Shown here: positions 27,512-37,039 of the stretch, piece by piece
Layout: each line of letters begins with the position of its first letter
Position numbering within the stretch: position 1 is the first letter of the stretch
Assembly: GCF_024436065.1 (NCBI RefSeq)
Contig: NZ_JANFNS010000002.1
Location: 310,001-374,000 of the forward strand
Source: Saccharibacillus sp. JS10
GTDB taxonomy: Bacteria; Bacillota; Bacilli; Paenibacillales; Paenibacillaceae
Length of the DNA stretch: 64,000 nucleotides
Direction: 5' to 3'
Translations under genes and position numbers: made by a program
The notes under the pieces: model-generated
Database searches by the model: none
What the model was told of the DNA's origin: nothing
The model's input: only the letters and a program-made list of their open reading frames with translations

Positions 27512-28230
27512 CTCCGTCTACGCCTCAGCACAACCACAACCACCCCAATCACCACAACCAACCCCACAACACCCGCAATCACAATCCGCTGAATATTCGG
27601 AATCGTCAATGCCATCTCAATCCGGTTTTCGCGAGTAGCCGCGAGGTTCCACGTCAACGTGCGACCATCTTCCGACACAACATCGGCGTTGTTTTCCCCC
27701 GGTTTAATCGGCAAAGTCAACTTGAAGCGGAAATCAAATTCCCGTTCGACAAAGCCGCCAAGTAACTTCGATCCGATAAATCCGGTCAACGAAGAACTTT
27801 CCCTCGGAATCAATTCAGGCGGATCGGCAACGACCAAAAAATGATGCGTCGTGGTGAACAACCCTTGATCTTGGCGATCTTCGACTGTAATCCCCTGCGG
27901 CAAATCTTTGAATTCGCCATCCCCTTTGAGTTCTACCGTATCCGAAGCGCTGATACCGGATTGCCCATCTTGTTGAATGGCTTCCGCTTGAAATCCTTTT
28001 TCGCGTAAGGTTTCTGCGATCTTCTCGGGCAGATCGGTCTGCCCGATCGTACTTAGTGCCGAATCGTCGATCGTAGCGTTCATTTTAATATCTGCGGTTC
28101 GGTCTGTATTCACCGCCACGTCGAGTTCGCCTTGCGCGCAAGCGCTGAGGGTCAGACCTAGCGTCACAAGCAGCAGAGCGATCGACCAACGGGAATGAAG
28201 TTTGTTTTTCCATCCAAAAGACTGCTTCAT
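27505..28230 (-). CDS. DUF3153-like lipoprotein (LppM-type)
   Basis: 241 residues. The signal peptide ends in a lipobox (LTLSAC, Cys about residue 31). The mature part resembles DUF3153 proteins: GELDVAVNTDRTADIKMNAT, then FTTTHHFLVVADPP and a beta-rich domain. A C-terminal membrane helix (VVGLVVVIGVVVVV) followed by RRRRRK makes it a double-anchored surface protein. The start may be ATG 28230 or GTG 28242; the RBS spacing does not decide. The role of the family is unknown. Its last codons lie in a palindromic element. Confidence 0.75.
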   Translation of the reverse strand: MKQSFGWKNKLHSRWSIALLLVTLGLTLSACAQGELDVAVNTDRTADIKMNATIDDSALSTIGQTDLPEKIAETLREKGFQAEAIQQDGQSGISASDTVELKGDGEFKDLPQGITVEDRQDQGLFTTTHHFLVVADPPELIPRESSSLTGFIGSKLLGGFVEREFDFRFKLTLPIKPGENNADVVSEDGRTLTWNLAATRENRIEMALTIPNIQRIVIAGVVGLVVVIGVVVVVLRRRRRK

Positions 28231-28315
28231 ACGTATCGCCACGTTCCTTTCCGGTCCAGATTCACGTTTTAACTATACCCGATTTTGTTACACCCGTCAC
28301 ACTTCTATTCGGCAT

Positions 28316-28346
28316 AGAAAAAGGGCGAGTCCGGAAGAACTGCCCC
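28316..28346 (-). terminator. Possible terminator of the chemoreceptor gene
   Basis: On the minus strand, GGGGCAGT...ACTCGCC with a one-base bulge is followed by CTTTTTC. Confidence 0.4.
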
Positions 28347-28385
28347 ATGTATAACTATTATTTTTCTCCAAAAAGTCTTCTCTGT

Positions 28386-29906
28386 CTAAGCGCCGATCCG
28401 AGCAATCGTTTCTCTTAATTGCGCCGTGGCTCCGCCAAGCTTTGTCGCAATCTCGGCAGTTTCCCCGCTATATTGCAATTGACTTTCCGCATACACTTTG
28501 GCTTGTTCACAAGCTTCTACGAAATTTTCCGTAATACTTGCGATAGTGGCGATTGCACTCGAAGCTTCGTTAGAGTTCTCTAGTGCCAAGTCGCCGGAAG
28601 ACAAGATCTGCTGAATCTGCTTATCGACTTCTGTAGCAAATCCCCAAATCTTGCGGAAAGACTCTTCGGTCTGCGTTGCCGCAGACATCCCGGTCGATAG
28701 TTCAGAAGTTACGCGCTGAATCGATTCGGAAGAACGCTGAGTGTCTTCGTTCATACGACTGAGGAAAGCACTGATACTTTCGGCAGAAGAATTCGATTGC
28801 TGGGCAAGTTTTTGAATTTCTGAAGCGACGATACTGAATCCTCTACCGGCTTCGCCTGCGCGCGAAGCTTCGATTGAAGCGTTTAACGCTAACATATTGG
28901 TTTGCGAAGCGATATTTCGGATCAATTCCGTCACTTTACTGATTTCTTGAGCATGCTCGTTGAGCATCTGCATCCGTTCGGACGAGTCGCGTACCGATAC
29001 TTCTAATGCCGATAATTTTTGCATCAATTGTACGATATTGTGATTGCCTTGCTCCGCATGGCGCGAACTCTGATCCGACACTTCGGCAACGACAGAAGTT
29101 GCGCTAACGATCTGCTGGAGATCGACGCCAACCTTTTGTATCGCGGCGCGTGCCGTATTGGCTTCGGATTTTTGCTCTTGCGAACCTTCATAAATACCGG
29201 AAATCTGTTCCCGAATCATTCCGCTAGCTCCAGCTGATGATTGAGCTTGAGCGCTCAGTTCACCGGTTTGTCCATGCAATTGACCGGATGTGGTCGTCAA
29301 CCGTTGCACAATATCGCCGACAGTCTGAGTACGCTCCAAATCCTTTTTTGCATTCAGATCCGCACGTGCGCGTTTCGTCGAAACGATCTGGAAAATGACA
29401 GCGAGCGAAGTAGCAACAAGGAAGAAAGCATGTGTTGCAACCATCGTAAACGAATAAGTAGAAACACCGAACACCATCTCAGGCGCGAAAAAGAATCCGA
29501 TCAGATGCTGCACCGTGAAGATCAAAGTAGCAGCAATCATAAGAAGGGCGCTTTCATAAAAACATAAAATCGCAACGACCATAAAAATCGAAAAATGGAA
29601 CTCGGTTCCGCCTCCGCTACCGGAGATCAAAGAAATACTGGAGAAGACCAATGCAAGCATAACGAAAGTTGGAAGAAGGTGGTGAGCTTTGCTTCGACTG
29701 AATAAAAAAGCGGATATGCCGAGGAAAAGGATAGGAGGAAGGGCGATCAAATTTAACCAGATCTCATCCGGTTTAGCCGGAATATGACCGTGCATCATCA
29801 TGTTGTCAAACAAAGGTGAGTAGCGTCCTAACGCATGGATCAGAATCGAAAAAAGGACAACGCCAAGCGTGATCGATAACATGACTTTATTCTTGCTCTC
29901 AAGCAT
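28386..29906 (-). CDS. Methyl-accepting chemotaxis protein with polytopic sensor domain
   Basis: 506 residues. The N-terminal ~190 residues hold about six membrane helices and no large extracellular loop, so the signal is probably sensed in or near the membrane. There is no clear HAMP domain. Coiled-coil signalling follows, with the hairpin tip [38 protein letters not shown] (about 340-378), the CheA/CheW-binding MCP signature. It would control flagellar motility or another CheA pathway. GGGGAG precedes the ATG. It is a single gene. Confidence 0.9.
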   Translation of the reverse strand: MLESKNKVMLSITLGVVLFSILIHALGRYSPLFDNMMMHGHIPAKPDEIWLNLIALPPILFLGISAFLFSRSKAHHLLPTFVMLALVFSSISLISGSGGGTEFHFSIFMVVAILCFYESALLMIAATLIFTVQHLIGFFFAPEMVFGVSTYSFTMVATHAFFLVATSLAVIFQIVSTKRARADLNAKKDLERTQTVGDIVQRLTTTSGQLHGQTGELSAQAQSSAGASGMIREQISGIYEGSQEQKSEANTARAAIQKVGVDLQQIVSATSVVAEVSDQSSRHAEQGNHNIVQLMQKLSALEVSVRDSSERMQMLNEHAQEISKVTELIRNIASQTNMLALNASIEASRAGEAGRGFSIVASEIQKLAQQSNSSAESISAFLSRMNEDTQRSSESIQRVTSELSTGMSAATQTEESFRKIWGFATEVDKQIQQILSSGDLALENSNEASSAIATIASITENFVEACEQAKVYAESQLQYSGETAEIATKLGGATAQLRETIARIGA

Positions 29907-30059
29907 AAAGGCTCCCCTTTTAGTGAAAAAAATTTAGTTTATTTCATTTATTTTAAATTTAATGTATAGCCATGTAAATAACTGTTATGAATGATTATAT
30001 AAAGGAAAAGATTCATTTCGACGGGTAAAAATACAGTTTCCCTTTTTTCTGCTCAAAAC

Positions 30060-30087
30060 AAAAACCGCCCAGATTTGGACGGTTTTT
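30060..30087 (-). terminator. Terminator of the cyclophilin/YkgJ pair
   Basis: AAAACCGCCCA...TTGGACGGTTTTT, with T-runs on both strands, just downstream of the minus-strand YkgJ-like gene. Confidence 0.75.
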
Positions 30088-30103
30088 AGTAGGAAGAAAC
30101 AGG

Positions 30104-30373
30104 TTAAAAAGGAGACGTTTCGCGTTCCAACCATTCTAGATAAGCGAATGCTTCTTCCGTAGAGGCTCCGCACATTTCAAGCGAAGGCGGCAGACCTCCG
30201 CATACCGCAGGTCGTTCGGGGCTGCCAAACAACTTACAGCGCTTTTTCTCATTCAGCTGTACGCAAGGAACACCGGCAGGCTTGCCGCTTGGCATGCCTG
30301 GAATAGGCGAAGCGATTGAGACGGCAGTGCAACAAGCTCCGCATCCTTCGCGACATTCGAATGTTGTATCCAT
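30104..30373 (-). CDS. YkgJ-family cysteine-cluster protein
   Basis: 89 residues. CREGCGACC near the N-terminus, a later Cys in [16 protein letters not shown], and [12 protein letters not shown] make the eight-cysteine pattern of the YkgJ (UPF0153) family, which probably binds zinc or an iron-sulphur cluster. The ATG at 30373 lies right after the stop codon of the cyclophilin gene, so the two are translationally coupled; the frame is open further upstream without sense. Function unknown. Confidence 0.85.
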   Translation of the reverse strand: MDTTFECREGCGACCTAVSIASPIPGMPSGKPAGVPCVQLNEKKRCKLFGSPERPAVCGGLPPSLEMCGASTEEAFAYLEWLERETSPF

Positions 30374-30374
30374 C

Positions 30375-31088
30375 TTACTGAATCTTTTCCGGTTCCGGAT
30401 ATTCTTTGCCAAAAGTATCGACTGTTACTTTTTTCATGACCGATCCTTCTGACGTCGTAGGTTTTCCTTGATCGTCTGTAGGCAAAGCTGCGATGGCGTT
30501 CACCACTTCCATGCCGCCGATCACTTTGCCGAATGCTGCATACTGGTTATCCAGACTTGGTTGATCCGCTAACATAATGAAAAATTGCGAGCCAGCGGAA
30601 TCCGGTTCGCCTGTACGTGCCATCGACAATACGCCTTCGGTGTGTTTCAGATCGTTGGTGAATCCGTTGGATGTGAACTCGCCTTTGATGGAATAACCGG
30701 GACCGCCTGTACCTTTGCCGTCTGGATCGCCACCTTGAATGACGAAGCCTGGCACGATGCGGTGGAACGTAACTCCGTCATAAAAGCCGGATTTAACCAA
30801 AGAAACAAAGTTGTTCACCGTATTCGGCGCAATATCCTGATACAGTTCGAGCTTGATGGTTCCTCCGTTGTCCATCTCAATGGTAACGATCGGATTTTGC
30901 GTACCGTCAGCTGAAGTGCCGGGTGTAGCTGTTTCCGTATTGCTTGCTTCGTTTGAAGTCGACGGTGTCGGTTCCGAAGCCGCTGGCTGCGGAGCTGTTT
31001 TGTTCCCGCAAGCCGCGAGTACAAAAAGTGTCAGCATCAGAAGCATAATCCATGCAGATTTATGACCGAGTTTTGTGTTTTTAAACAT
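30375..31088 (-). CDS. Cyclophilin-type peptidyl-prolyl cis-trans isomerase lipoprotein
   Basis: 237 residues. Lipobox VLAAC with Cys27, a Pro/Ser/Thr/Glu linker to about residue 65, then a cyclophilin domain: [57 protein letters not shown] and [14 protein letters not shown]. It helps fold exported proteins at the outer face of the membrane by proline isomerisation. The ATG has GGGGGC upstream. It is cotranscribed with the YkgJ-like gene. Confidence 0.92.
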   Translation of the reverse strand: MFKNTKLGHKSAWIMLLMLTLFVLAACGNKTAPQPAASEPTPSTSNEASNTETATPGTSADGTQNPIVTIEMDNGGTIKLELYQDIAPNTVNNFVSLVKSGFYDGVTFHRIVPGFVIQGGDPDGKGTGGPGYSIKGEFTSNGFTNDLKHTEGVLSMARTGEPDSAGSQFFIMLADQPSLDNQYAAFGKVIGGMEVVNAIAALPTDDQGKPTTSEGSVMKKVTVDTFGKEYPEPEKIQ

Positions 31089-31235
31089 AAATGTTGCCCC
31101 CTTGATCGAATAAATAATGGTGATGTTTTCCTTTTTGTTTTACCACTGCAACTGATTATAGCACAGCCGCGTATGAACTCCATTGCACAGTTCGTAAAAT
31201 CTAATTAAGATGAAGAAAAAAGGAGGCAGTTCCCT

Positions 31236-31919
31236 ATGAAATATCAAATTTTGTATCCAGGTGCTTTTCCACTGCTTCAAGTGCAACTTGAGAATGGCGA
31301 AAGTGTCAAAGCCGAATCCGGCGCGATGGTATCCATGTCGTCCAATATCGAGTTGAAAGGAACAACAGATGGTGGCATCATGCGAGGGCTAGGACGTATG
31401 CTCAGCGGAGAATCGTTCTTTTTCCAAGAATTGCTCTCCAGAGGCGGTCAAGGTCAAGCGACATTGGCGCCTTCAAGCCCGGGTGCGATCGAAGCGGTAG
31501 AGCTGGACGGTTCCTACAGTCTCCTCGTACAAAAAGACGGATTTTTGGCAGGAACAGAAGGAATCCAAGTGAACACCAAAATGCAAAATTTGAGCCGAGG
31601 TCTGATGTCGGGCGAAGGATTCTTCATTATCGAGATTAGCGGCAAAGGTACGGTATTCTTGTCTTCTTACGGCGGTATTCATGCGATTAACTTGAGCGCT
31701 GGAGAAGAAGTCGTCGTCGATAACGGGCACTTGGTCGCTTGGCCGAATTATATGCGTTACGATATCGAAAAAGCATCCAAAGGCTGGGTATCAAGCTTTA
31801 CGAGTGGCGAAGGATTGGTATGCCGATTCCGTGGGGAAGGCGTCGTATTGATCCAGACCCGCAGCCCGAAATCATTCGGAGAATGGATCAGACCTTTTAT
31901 TCCGGCTGGGCGCAGTTAA
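31236..31919 (+). CDS. AIM24 / TIGR00266-family protein
   Basis: 227 residues of the AIM24 family: MKYQILYPGAFPLLQVQL, the GESVKAESGAMVSMS motif, GRMLSGESFFFQEL, and FFIIEISGKGTVFLSSYGGI. It has the doubled beta-barrel pattern, no signal peptide and no membrane helix. The mitochondrial homologue helps cristae organisation; the bacterial role is unknown. AAAGGAGG lies a good distance before the ATG. It is a single gene with its own terminator. Confidence 0.85.
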   Translation: MKYQILYPGAFPLLQVQLENGESVKAESGAMVSMSSNIELKGTTDGGIMRGLGRMLSGESFFFQELLSRGGQGQATLAPSSPGAIEAVELDGSYSLLVQKDGFLAGTEGIQVNTKMQNLSRGLMSGEGFFIIEISGKGTVFLSSYGGIHAINLSAGEEVVVDNGHLVAWPNYMRYDIEKASKGWVSSFTSGEGLVCRFRGEGVVLIQTRSPKSFGEWIRPFIPAGRS

Positions 31920-31935
31920 AAAAGAACATGCAAGT

Positions 31936-31962
31936 GCCGCATCTTCGGATGTGGCTTTTTTT
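31936..31962 (+). terminator. Terminator of the AIM24-like gene
   Basis: GCCGCATC, TTCG tetraloop, GATGTGGC, then T7. Confidence 0.85.
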
Positions 31963-32390
31963 GCGTTGTGATTCAAAACGATCAAAAATTCGAATTTGCT
32001 ATCAAAAGTTGCGATTTGTCGAAAGTTTAAGTCTTTTTACTCAGAAGCAAGCGATATTGTACCTACCAAAGTCCTGAATTCGGCAATTAATCATTAACAG
32101 TGCACTGACATGAATAAGACTTTAGGACACTAAAAGGTAAAAGTTTTCTCACAAACACAAGTAGAACGGTCGGAATTTCGACAAATTTTTCGGATAGCTT
32201 CAAACGAAACGTTTTTACAGAAAAATTTGCAAGTGGTCAATTGTTAAACGTGATGCTAGGATAAGTGACAAGCTTTTTGACAAAATCGAAAAAGGAGGAT
32301 CGTTTTTGAAATCGATGTTCATCTTTTTGTGAATATAGCTGACAAGACGCGAGGAACCACCTATTCATATTTGCGAGAGGGGAAGTTGCT
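31963..32390. other. Intergenic leader region of the subtilase gene, no gene seen
   Basis: About 430 AT-rich bases without a supported reading frame. AAAAAGGAGGATCG at about 32290 looks like a ribosome site followed by TTTTTGAAATCGATG, but the frame closes after a few codons. The region probably holds the promoter(s) of the large protease gene. Confidence 0.5.
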
Positions 32391-35300
32391 TTGAATAAAC
32401 CACAGAATGTATTCCGTAAATGGTCTGGAGTATCGTTAAGTCTCGCTTTAGTATTAGGTACGGCGCTGCCAACCGCAGCTTCTGCGCAATCGCCGAATCA
32501 ATTAACTCCGTTCAAGTTGTCTACATCTTCGATTTCCGGTGGACAAGCAGACGGCGCGATGAGCGCTTTTGCGATTAAAGACCGCGATCCATCTTCAATC
32601 ATTTCACCCAAGTTAAATACCCAATCTTTACATAGTGTACGTGCAATTGTGCAGCTTAGCCAAGAACCGGTTGCAGCTGCCGAGACGTCAGCAAACAAAG
32701 CGGGATTACGTAGTTTTTCCGCAGCATCGATCGAACAATCGGTTGATAACGAGCAAAATGATTTCTTAAGCCAAGCCGCAGCGCTGGGCGTCAATGTACA
32801 AGTCAATTATCAATATAATACCGTACTTAATGGACTCGAAGTTACGGTCGCTTCCAAAGATCTATTGAAACTCGCTTCGATTCCGAATGTAGTCGCAATT
32901 GATGAAAACCAGACCTATTACGAAATTCCGATTGATGCCAAAGAAGCTTCCGCCGGCGACAACTTCGAGATTCAACCGCTCAAACAAATGGGCGTAGACG
33001 AAGCTTGGGCAGACGGATTTACAGGCAAAGGATTAAAAGTAGGCGTGATCGATACTGGCGTCGATTATTTGCACCCGGATCTGAAAGACGCGTACAAAGG
33101 CGGTTATGATTCTTTCGAGCAAGACGATGATCCGTATGAAGAACCTCCTGTTGAAATTAACGGAACGTCTTATGCAGGAACCAGTCACGGAACGCACGTC
33201 TCCGGTACGATCGTAGGACGCGGAACGAACCCGACATCTGATCTGGTGCAAAAAGGCGTCGCTTATGAAGCCGATCTGTACGTATATAAAGTACTGGGTC
33301 GCAATATTGAGACGGGACGCGCTTCAGGTTCGTCCGCGCAAGTTATCGACGGGATCGAACATGCGGTAAAAGACGGCATGGACGTAATCAACTTGTCGCT
33401 CGGATCGGATTCGAACAAAGACCCGAATTCTCCAGATGCAGTCGCGATTAACAATGCGGTATTGGCTGGCGTAACGGCAGTGATCGCGAACGGTAATGCG
33501 GCTGATTCAGGTCCTTACTACTATTCGATGGGATCTCCGGCTTCGTCGCAACTTGCTATTTCGGTAGGCGCGACTACAAGCGAAAGCAACCATTATACGG
33601 GAACATTCTCGGCGCAAGTAGGCGAAGTACCCGCTGAAGAAGAACCGACACCGGAACTTCCGGAAGTAGAGCCAAATTCGGATGAAGAACAAGCTGCAAA
33701 TTCGGAAGAAGCAGCTCCGACGACAGAAGAATCTCTGGCGGACGAATCGACCGTTGAAGAAAGCGTGGCAGTAGAAGAAGAAGCTGTGCCAACTGAAACA
33801 GCTGATAATGAAGCAGCATCGACGAATGAAGAATCGGAAGCTTCAGAGAGTGTGTCCGATGCGGTATATGGCAGTGAATATGGACCGTACACGAACGATA
33901 TTCTCGCTTGGAAAATCGGGCAAGAAGATTTCGCAGGTATGTTCGGTACGCAGCCGAATGACGCGGTCTATGCGAATCTAGGTACCGATGCCGATTACGA
34001 TCAATTGGCTGCTGACGGGATCGATGTGACAGGTAAAGTCGTAATGGTATCTCGCGGCAATCTGACGTTCGATGCGAAAGTTCGCGGAGCGGCAGCGCAT
34101 GGTGCGAAAGCCATCGTGATTTTCAACGGTAACACGTTGCCAAACAACCCAAATCAAGCCGATCTATCAGAGTCGCTGCCGGGTAGAGACGAGCCGGTCG
34201 GTTCGCTCGCATTCTTGGGCGATAGCTTCGATTACGTGCCGTACTTCGATATGAGCGGTGTTGAAGGGCGCAAATTGGCAAAAGAATTGACAGAGAACAA
34301 TACGGCTGAATTCGAAATTACATTCGGCAGCGAGTATCCGAAAACGGTAGTCGAAGGCGACCGTATGGCAAGCTTCAGCTCGCGTGGTCCGAATGGCGAC
34401 GAAGATTTGAGTATCAAACCCGACGTTGTTGCACCGGGCGTGAACCTGTTGTCGACGTACCCGGAATACGGGAAGTTCGATAGCAACGTCAGTTACGACG
34501 AAGCCTATGCGCGTTCAAGCGGTACAAGTATGGCTTCTCCGCACGTAGCAGGCCTTGCTGTATTATTGAAGCAAAAATATCCGAACTGGACGCCGTTTGA
34601 CGTGCGTGCGGCGCTTGCAAATACTGCCGACACGATTTCGGATGAAACGGGAACTCCTTACGATGTCTATTCGCAAGGAGCAGGACGGGCTTATGTAGCC
34701 GATGCACTGGATACACCGGCATTGCTGCAAGCGATCGAAGAAGTTCGCATTTTGAATACGGATCTGGTTGAAGTTCCGGTGACGAACTTTGCTTCTTCGA
34801 CCTCATTTGGCGTATTAAGCCCAGGCAGTGATCCGGTTAGCCGCGATCTGCAATTGAAAAGCGTAAACGGAACACCGGTATCGTATTCGGCAAGTGTCGT
34901 TTGGCACGACAATGTGACGTCTGACCCGAACGGTCCGATCGCTACGCCGGATAGCAGCAAAATCTCGGCACAGCTTACCGGTCTTGGCGCAGGGAACACG
35001 ATTGTGGCTTCCGCTGGAGCACCGGGAATGTTCAAACTGAATATTGATCCAGCTTCGGACGCGGCAAAAGGCGTATATGAAGGCGAAGTATTGCTGCAAT
35101 CGGCAAACGGACCGGATCTGCATCTGCCATTTGCAGTGCATATTGGAGATGAAAAACCGGCAACAGGCTTTGGTATTCAAGATATCGAATTGTCGGAACG
35201 TATTATTACGCCGGACGGCGACGGTAAACGCGATACGACAGACGTATCCTTCACACTGTCGGCTGACGACGTGAACTATGTACAGATCGCCGTATACGGC

Positions 35301-35828
35301 GTGGACGACAAGTATATCGGTCTGCTGGATCAGATCTATGAAGAGGGTAAGATGTTGGCACCGGGACGTTATACGTTCGAAGATTTGGACGATTACTACT
35401 TGGATGAAAACACAGGTAAAGTCGGACAGCTTGCACCGGGAACGTATCAACTTGAACTGTTGGCAACGCAACTTGACGACGCTGGCTATGTGGTCGATCA
35501 AATTCAGTATTTGGCATATTCCAGCTACCGGATTGCGGATCGCAAAGAACTGGTGATCGACGAAGCGATCGCGGCGTTCGATAAACAAGCCGCAATCGTC
35601 AATACAACGAAAATCGGTCCGAATGTATTGAAATTGAAATCGACGAGCGAAGTGAAATTCGCAGTCACAGGCAGTGACCAACCGAAGCTCATTAATAGCA
35701 AAGGCGCACTTCGCGCGTTGCCAAAAGAGCCGACTGTAGTCAATCTGGAAGTGACCGCTTCGTACAAGAAAAATTCGAGAATCAACGAAACCTTCACGAT
35801 CCCGGTTACATTGCTTCCGAAAAAGTAA
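32391..35828 (+). CDS. Secreted subtilisin-like serine protease (Vpr-like, family S8)
   Basis: 1145 residues. Signal peptide to about 32, an I9-type propeptide (about 80-175), then the S8 domain with Asp221 (VIDTGVDY), His266 (TSHGTHVSG) and Ser713 (SGTSMASPH). Between His and Ser lie a Glu/Ser-rich acidic stretch of about 85 residues (about 410-500) and a PA domain (about 545-640, KVVMVSRGNLTFDAKV), as in minor extracellular protease Vpr. The C-terminal 350 residues are beta-sandwich domains, one like FlgD-Ig (ERIITPDGDGKRDTTDVSF). It degrades extracellular protein. The start is TTG after GAGGGGAAG. Confidence 0.92.
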   Translation: MNKPQNVFRKWSGVSLSLALVLGTALPTAASAQSPNQLTPFKLSTSSISGGQADGAMSAFAIKDRDPSSIISPKLNTQSLHSVRAIVQLSQEPVAAAETSANKAGLRSFSAASIEQSVDNEQNDFLSQAAALGVNVQVNYQYNTVLNGLEVTVASKDLLKLASIPNVVAIDENQTYYEIPIDAKEASAGDNFEIQPLKQMGVDEAWADGFTGKGLKVGVIDTGVDYLHPDLKDAYKGGYDSFEQDDDPYEEPPVEINGTSYAGTSHGTHVSGTIVGRGTNPTSDLVQKGVAYEADLYVYKVLGRNIETGRASGSSAQVIDGIEHAVKDGMDVINLSLGSDSNKDPNSPDAVAINNAVLAGVTAVIANGNAADSGPYYYSMGSPASSQLAISVGATTSESNHYTGTFSAQVGEVPAEEEPTPELPEVEPNSDEEQAANSEEAAPTTEESLADESTVEESVAVEEEAVPTETADNEAASTNEESEASESVSDAVYGSEYGPYTNDILAWKIGQEDFAGMFGTQPNDAVYANLGTDADYDQLAADGIDVTGKVVMVSRGNLTFDAKVRGAAAHGAKAIVIFNGNTLPNNPNQADLSESLPGRDEPVGSLAFLGDSFDYVPYFDMSGVEGRKLAKELTENNTAEFEITFGSEYPKTVVEGDRMASFSSRGPNGDEDLSIKPDVVAPGVNLLSTYPEYGKFDSNVSYDEAYARSSGTSMASPHVAGLAVLLKQKYPNWTPFDVRAALANTADTISDETGTPYDVYSQGAGRAYVADALDTPALLQAIEEVRILNTDLVEVPVTNFASSTSFGVLSPGSDPVSRDLQLKSVNGTPVSYSASVVWHDNVTSDPNGPIATPDSSKISAQLTGLGAGNTIVASAGAPGMFKLNIDPASDAAKGVYEGEVLLQSANGPDLHLPFAVHIGDEKPATGFGIQDIELSERIITPDGDGKRDTTDVSFTLSADDVNYVQIAVYGVDDKYIGLLDQIYEEGKMLAPGRYTFEDLDDYYLDENTGKVGQLAPGTYQLELLATQLDDAGYVVDQIQYLAYSSYRIADRKELVIDEAIAAFDKQAAIVNTTKIGPNVLKLKSTSEVKFAVTGSDQPKLINSKGALRALPKEPTVVNLEVTASYKKNSRINETFTIPVTLLPKK

Positions 35829-35880
35829 GGTAACTCCATCCTAGATTGTTAGAGTCGGAGGATGGTTGGATCACACCCAA

Positions 35881-35919
35881 AAAGAGCCTTTACGGAACAT
35901 TCCGTAAAGGCTCTTTTTT
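35881..35919. terminator. Bidirectional terminator between protease and oxidoreductase genes
   Basis: AAAGAGCCTTTACGGA, loop ACAT, TCCGTAAAGGCTCTTTTTT. It serves both convergent genes. Confidence 0.92.
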
Positions 35920-35947
35920 CGTATTCATTTCATTTAGACTATCCTAT

Positions 35948-36892
35948 TCAGACTGTTCGAATAACGACTTTGCCACGCGTTTTGCCTGATTCCGCGAGTT
36001 CGAAAGCTTGACGTGTTTCTTCTAAAGAAAAGACGGCTTCAAGCAGCGGCTTCAATCGTTCTTCGTCGCTCCATTGCCGGAACAGACCCAAATCTGTAGG
36101 ATTCGAATTCGCCATCACGAAACGCGCTTTTTTGCCTTTGGTTTGGCTGAATCGGCTTCGAATAAACACAGAAGGGCTAGGCACAGTCGTCACATAGGTA
36201 CCGTATTCCGTTAACAACGGACGGCATTTACCGAATTTCGATTTGGCTGCCGCATCGAAAATCAGATCGAAAGCTTGACCGCTTTTGAGAAAATCTTCGC
36301 GGTCATACGCGATCACTTCGTCGCAGCCGAGCGCTTTTGCTGTCGCTTCGCCGGACAAGCGGCAAACGCCGGTTACATGCGCTCCGGCGATCTTTGCCAA
36401 CTGAACGGCGTAATGCCCGACGCCGCCTGTCGCGCCAATGACAAGCACCTTCATCCCGGCAGTCATGCCGCCGAGCTTAGACAACGCCTGATAGGCGGTA
36501 GACGCGGCAAGCGGCACTGCCGCCGCTTCTTCGAAATTCAGTGAGGTCGGCTTTTTCGATACAATAGAAGCCTTGCAACATAATACTTCCGCCAAAGCTC
36601 CCGCTTGCGTGGCTCCGTTGGTAAAGCCGTATACTTCGTCTCCCGGCGCAAATTCGCTTACGCCTTCGCCGCATTGCTCGACGATTCCGGCAAAGTCCGA
36701 TCCGAGAATTTTAGGAAACCGAAGCCCGGAGATCACGAAGGCAACTCCGCCGCGTACTTTAAAATCGATCGGATTGATCGAAGTCGCTTTCATCCGAATT
36801 TTGACTTCGTCTGCTTTGGGGCTAGGCTCGGGATGTTCACCGACACGGAATTTCTCAGGCCCTCCATATTTATCGATCAGCACAGCTTTCAT
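35948..36892 (-). CDS. NAD(P)-dependent quinone-oxidoreductase-like enzyme (MDR superfamily)
   Basis: 314 residues of the zeta-crystallin/QOR-type medium-chain reductases: MKAVLIDKYGGPEKF at the start, KATSINPIDFKVRGG, GSDFAGIVEQCGEGVSEF, PGDEVYG, and the cofactor site VLVIGATGGVGHYAVQLAK (about 144-162). There are no zinc-binding cysteines of the ADH type. It would reduce quinones or enones with NADPH. GAGGTG precedes the ATG at 36892; an in-frame upstream start at 36937 lacks an RBS. Confidence 0.88.
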   Translation of the reverse strand: MKAVLIDKYGGPEKFRVGEHPEPSPKADEVKIRMKATSINPIDFKVRGGVAFVISGLRFPKILGSDFAGIVEQCGEGVSEFAPGDEVYGFTNGATQAGALAEVLCCKASIVSKKPTSLNFEEAAAVPLAASTAYQALSKLGGMTAGMKVLVIGATGGVGHYAVQLAKIAGAHVTGVCRLSGEATAKALGCDEVIAYDREDFLKSGQAFDLIFDAAAKSKFGKCRPLLTEYGTYVTTVPSPSVFIRSRFSQTKGKKARFVMANSNPTDLGLFRQWSDEERLKPLLEAVFSLEETRQAFELAESGKTRGKVVIRTV

Positions 36893-36951
36893 ATCGAGCA
36901 CCTCGCTTCGCTTTTTGGTCATTCTAGACTTGATCATACTCGGTTACAGAG

Positions 36952-37016
36952 GCAAAAAAAAGCTCGATCTGTCGTAATCTTCCGAATAGATCGAGAAGAT
37001 TACGACAGATCGAGCT
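36952..37016 (-). terminator. Terminator of the nrdIEF operon
   Basis: A 22-bp perfect stem (AGCTCGATCTGTCGTAATCT and two more pairs) with a 12-base loop, and an A-run on the plus strand, i.e. a T-run for minus-strand transcripts. Confidence 0.93.
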
Positions 37017-37039
37017 GTTGGATCGAATATAGATTAAAC

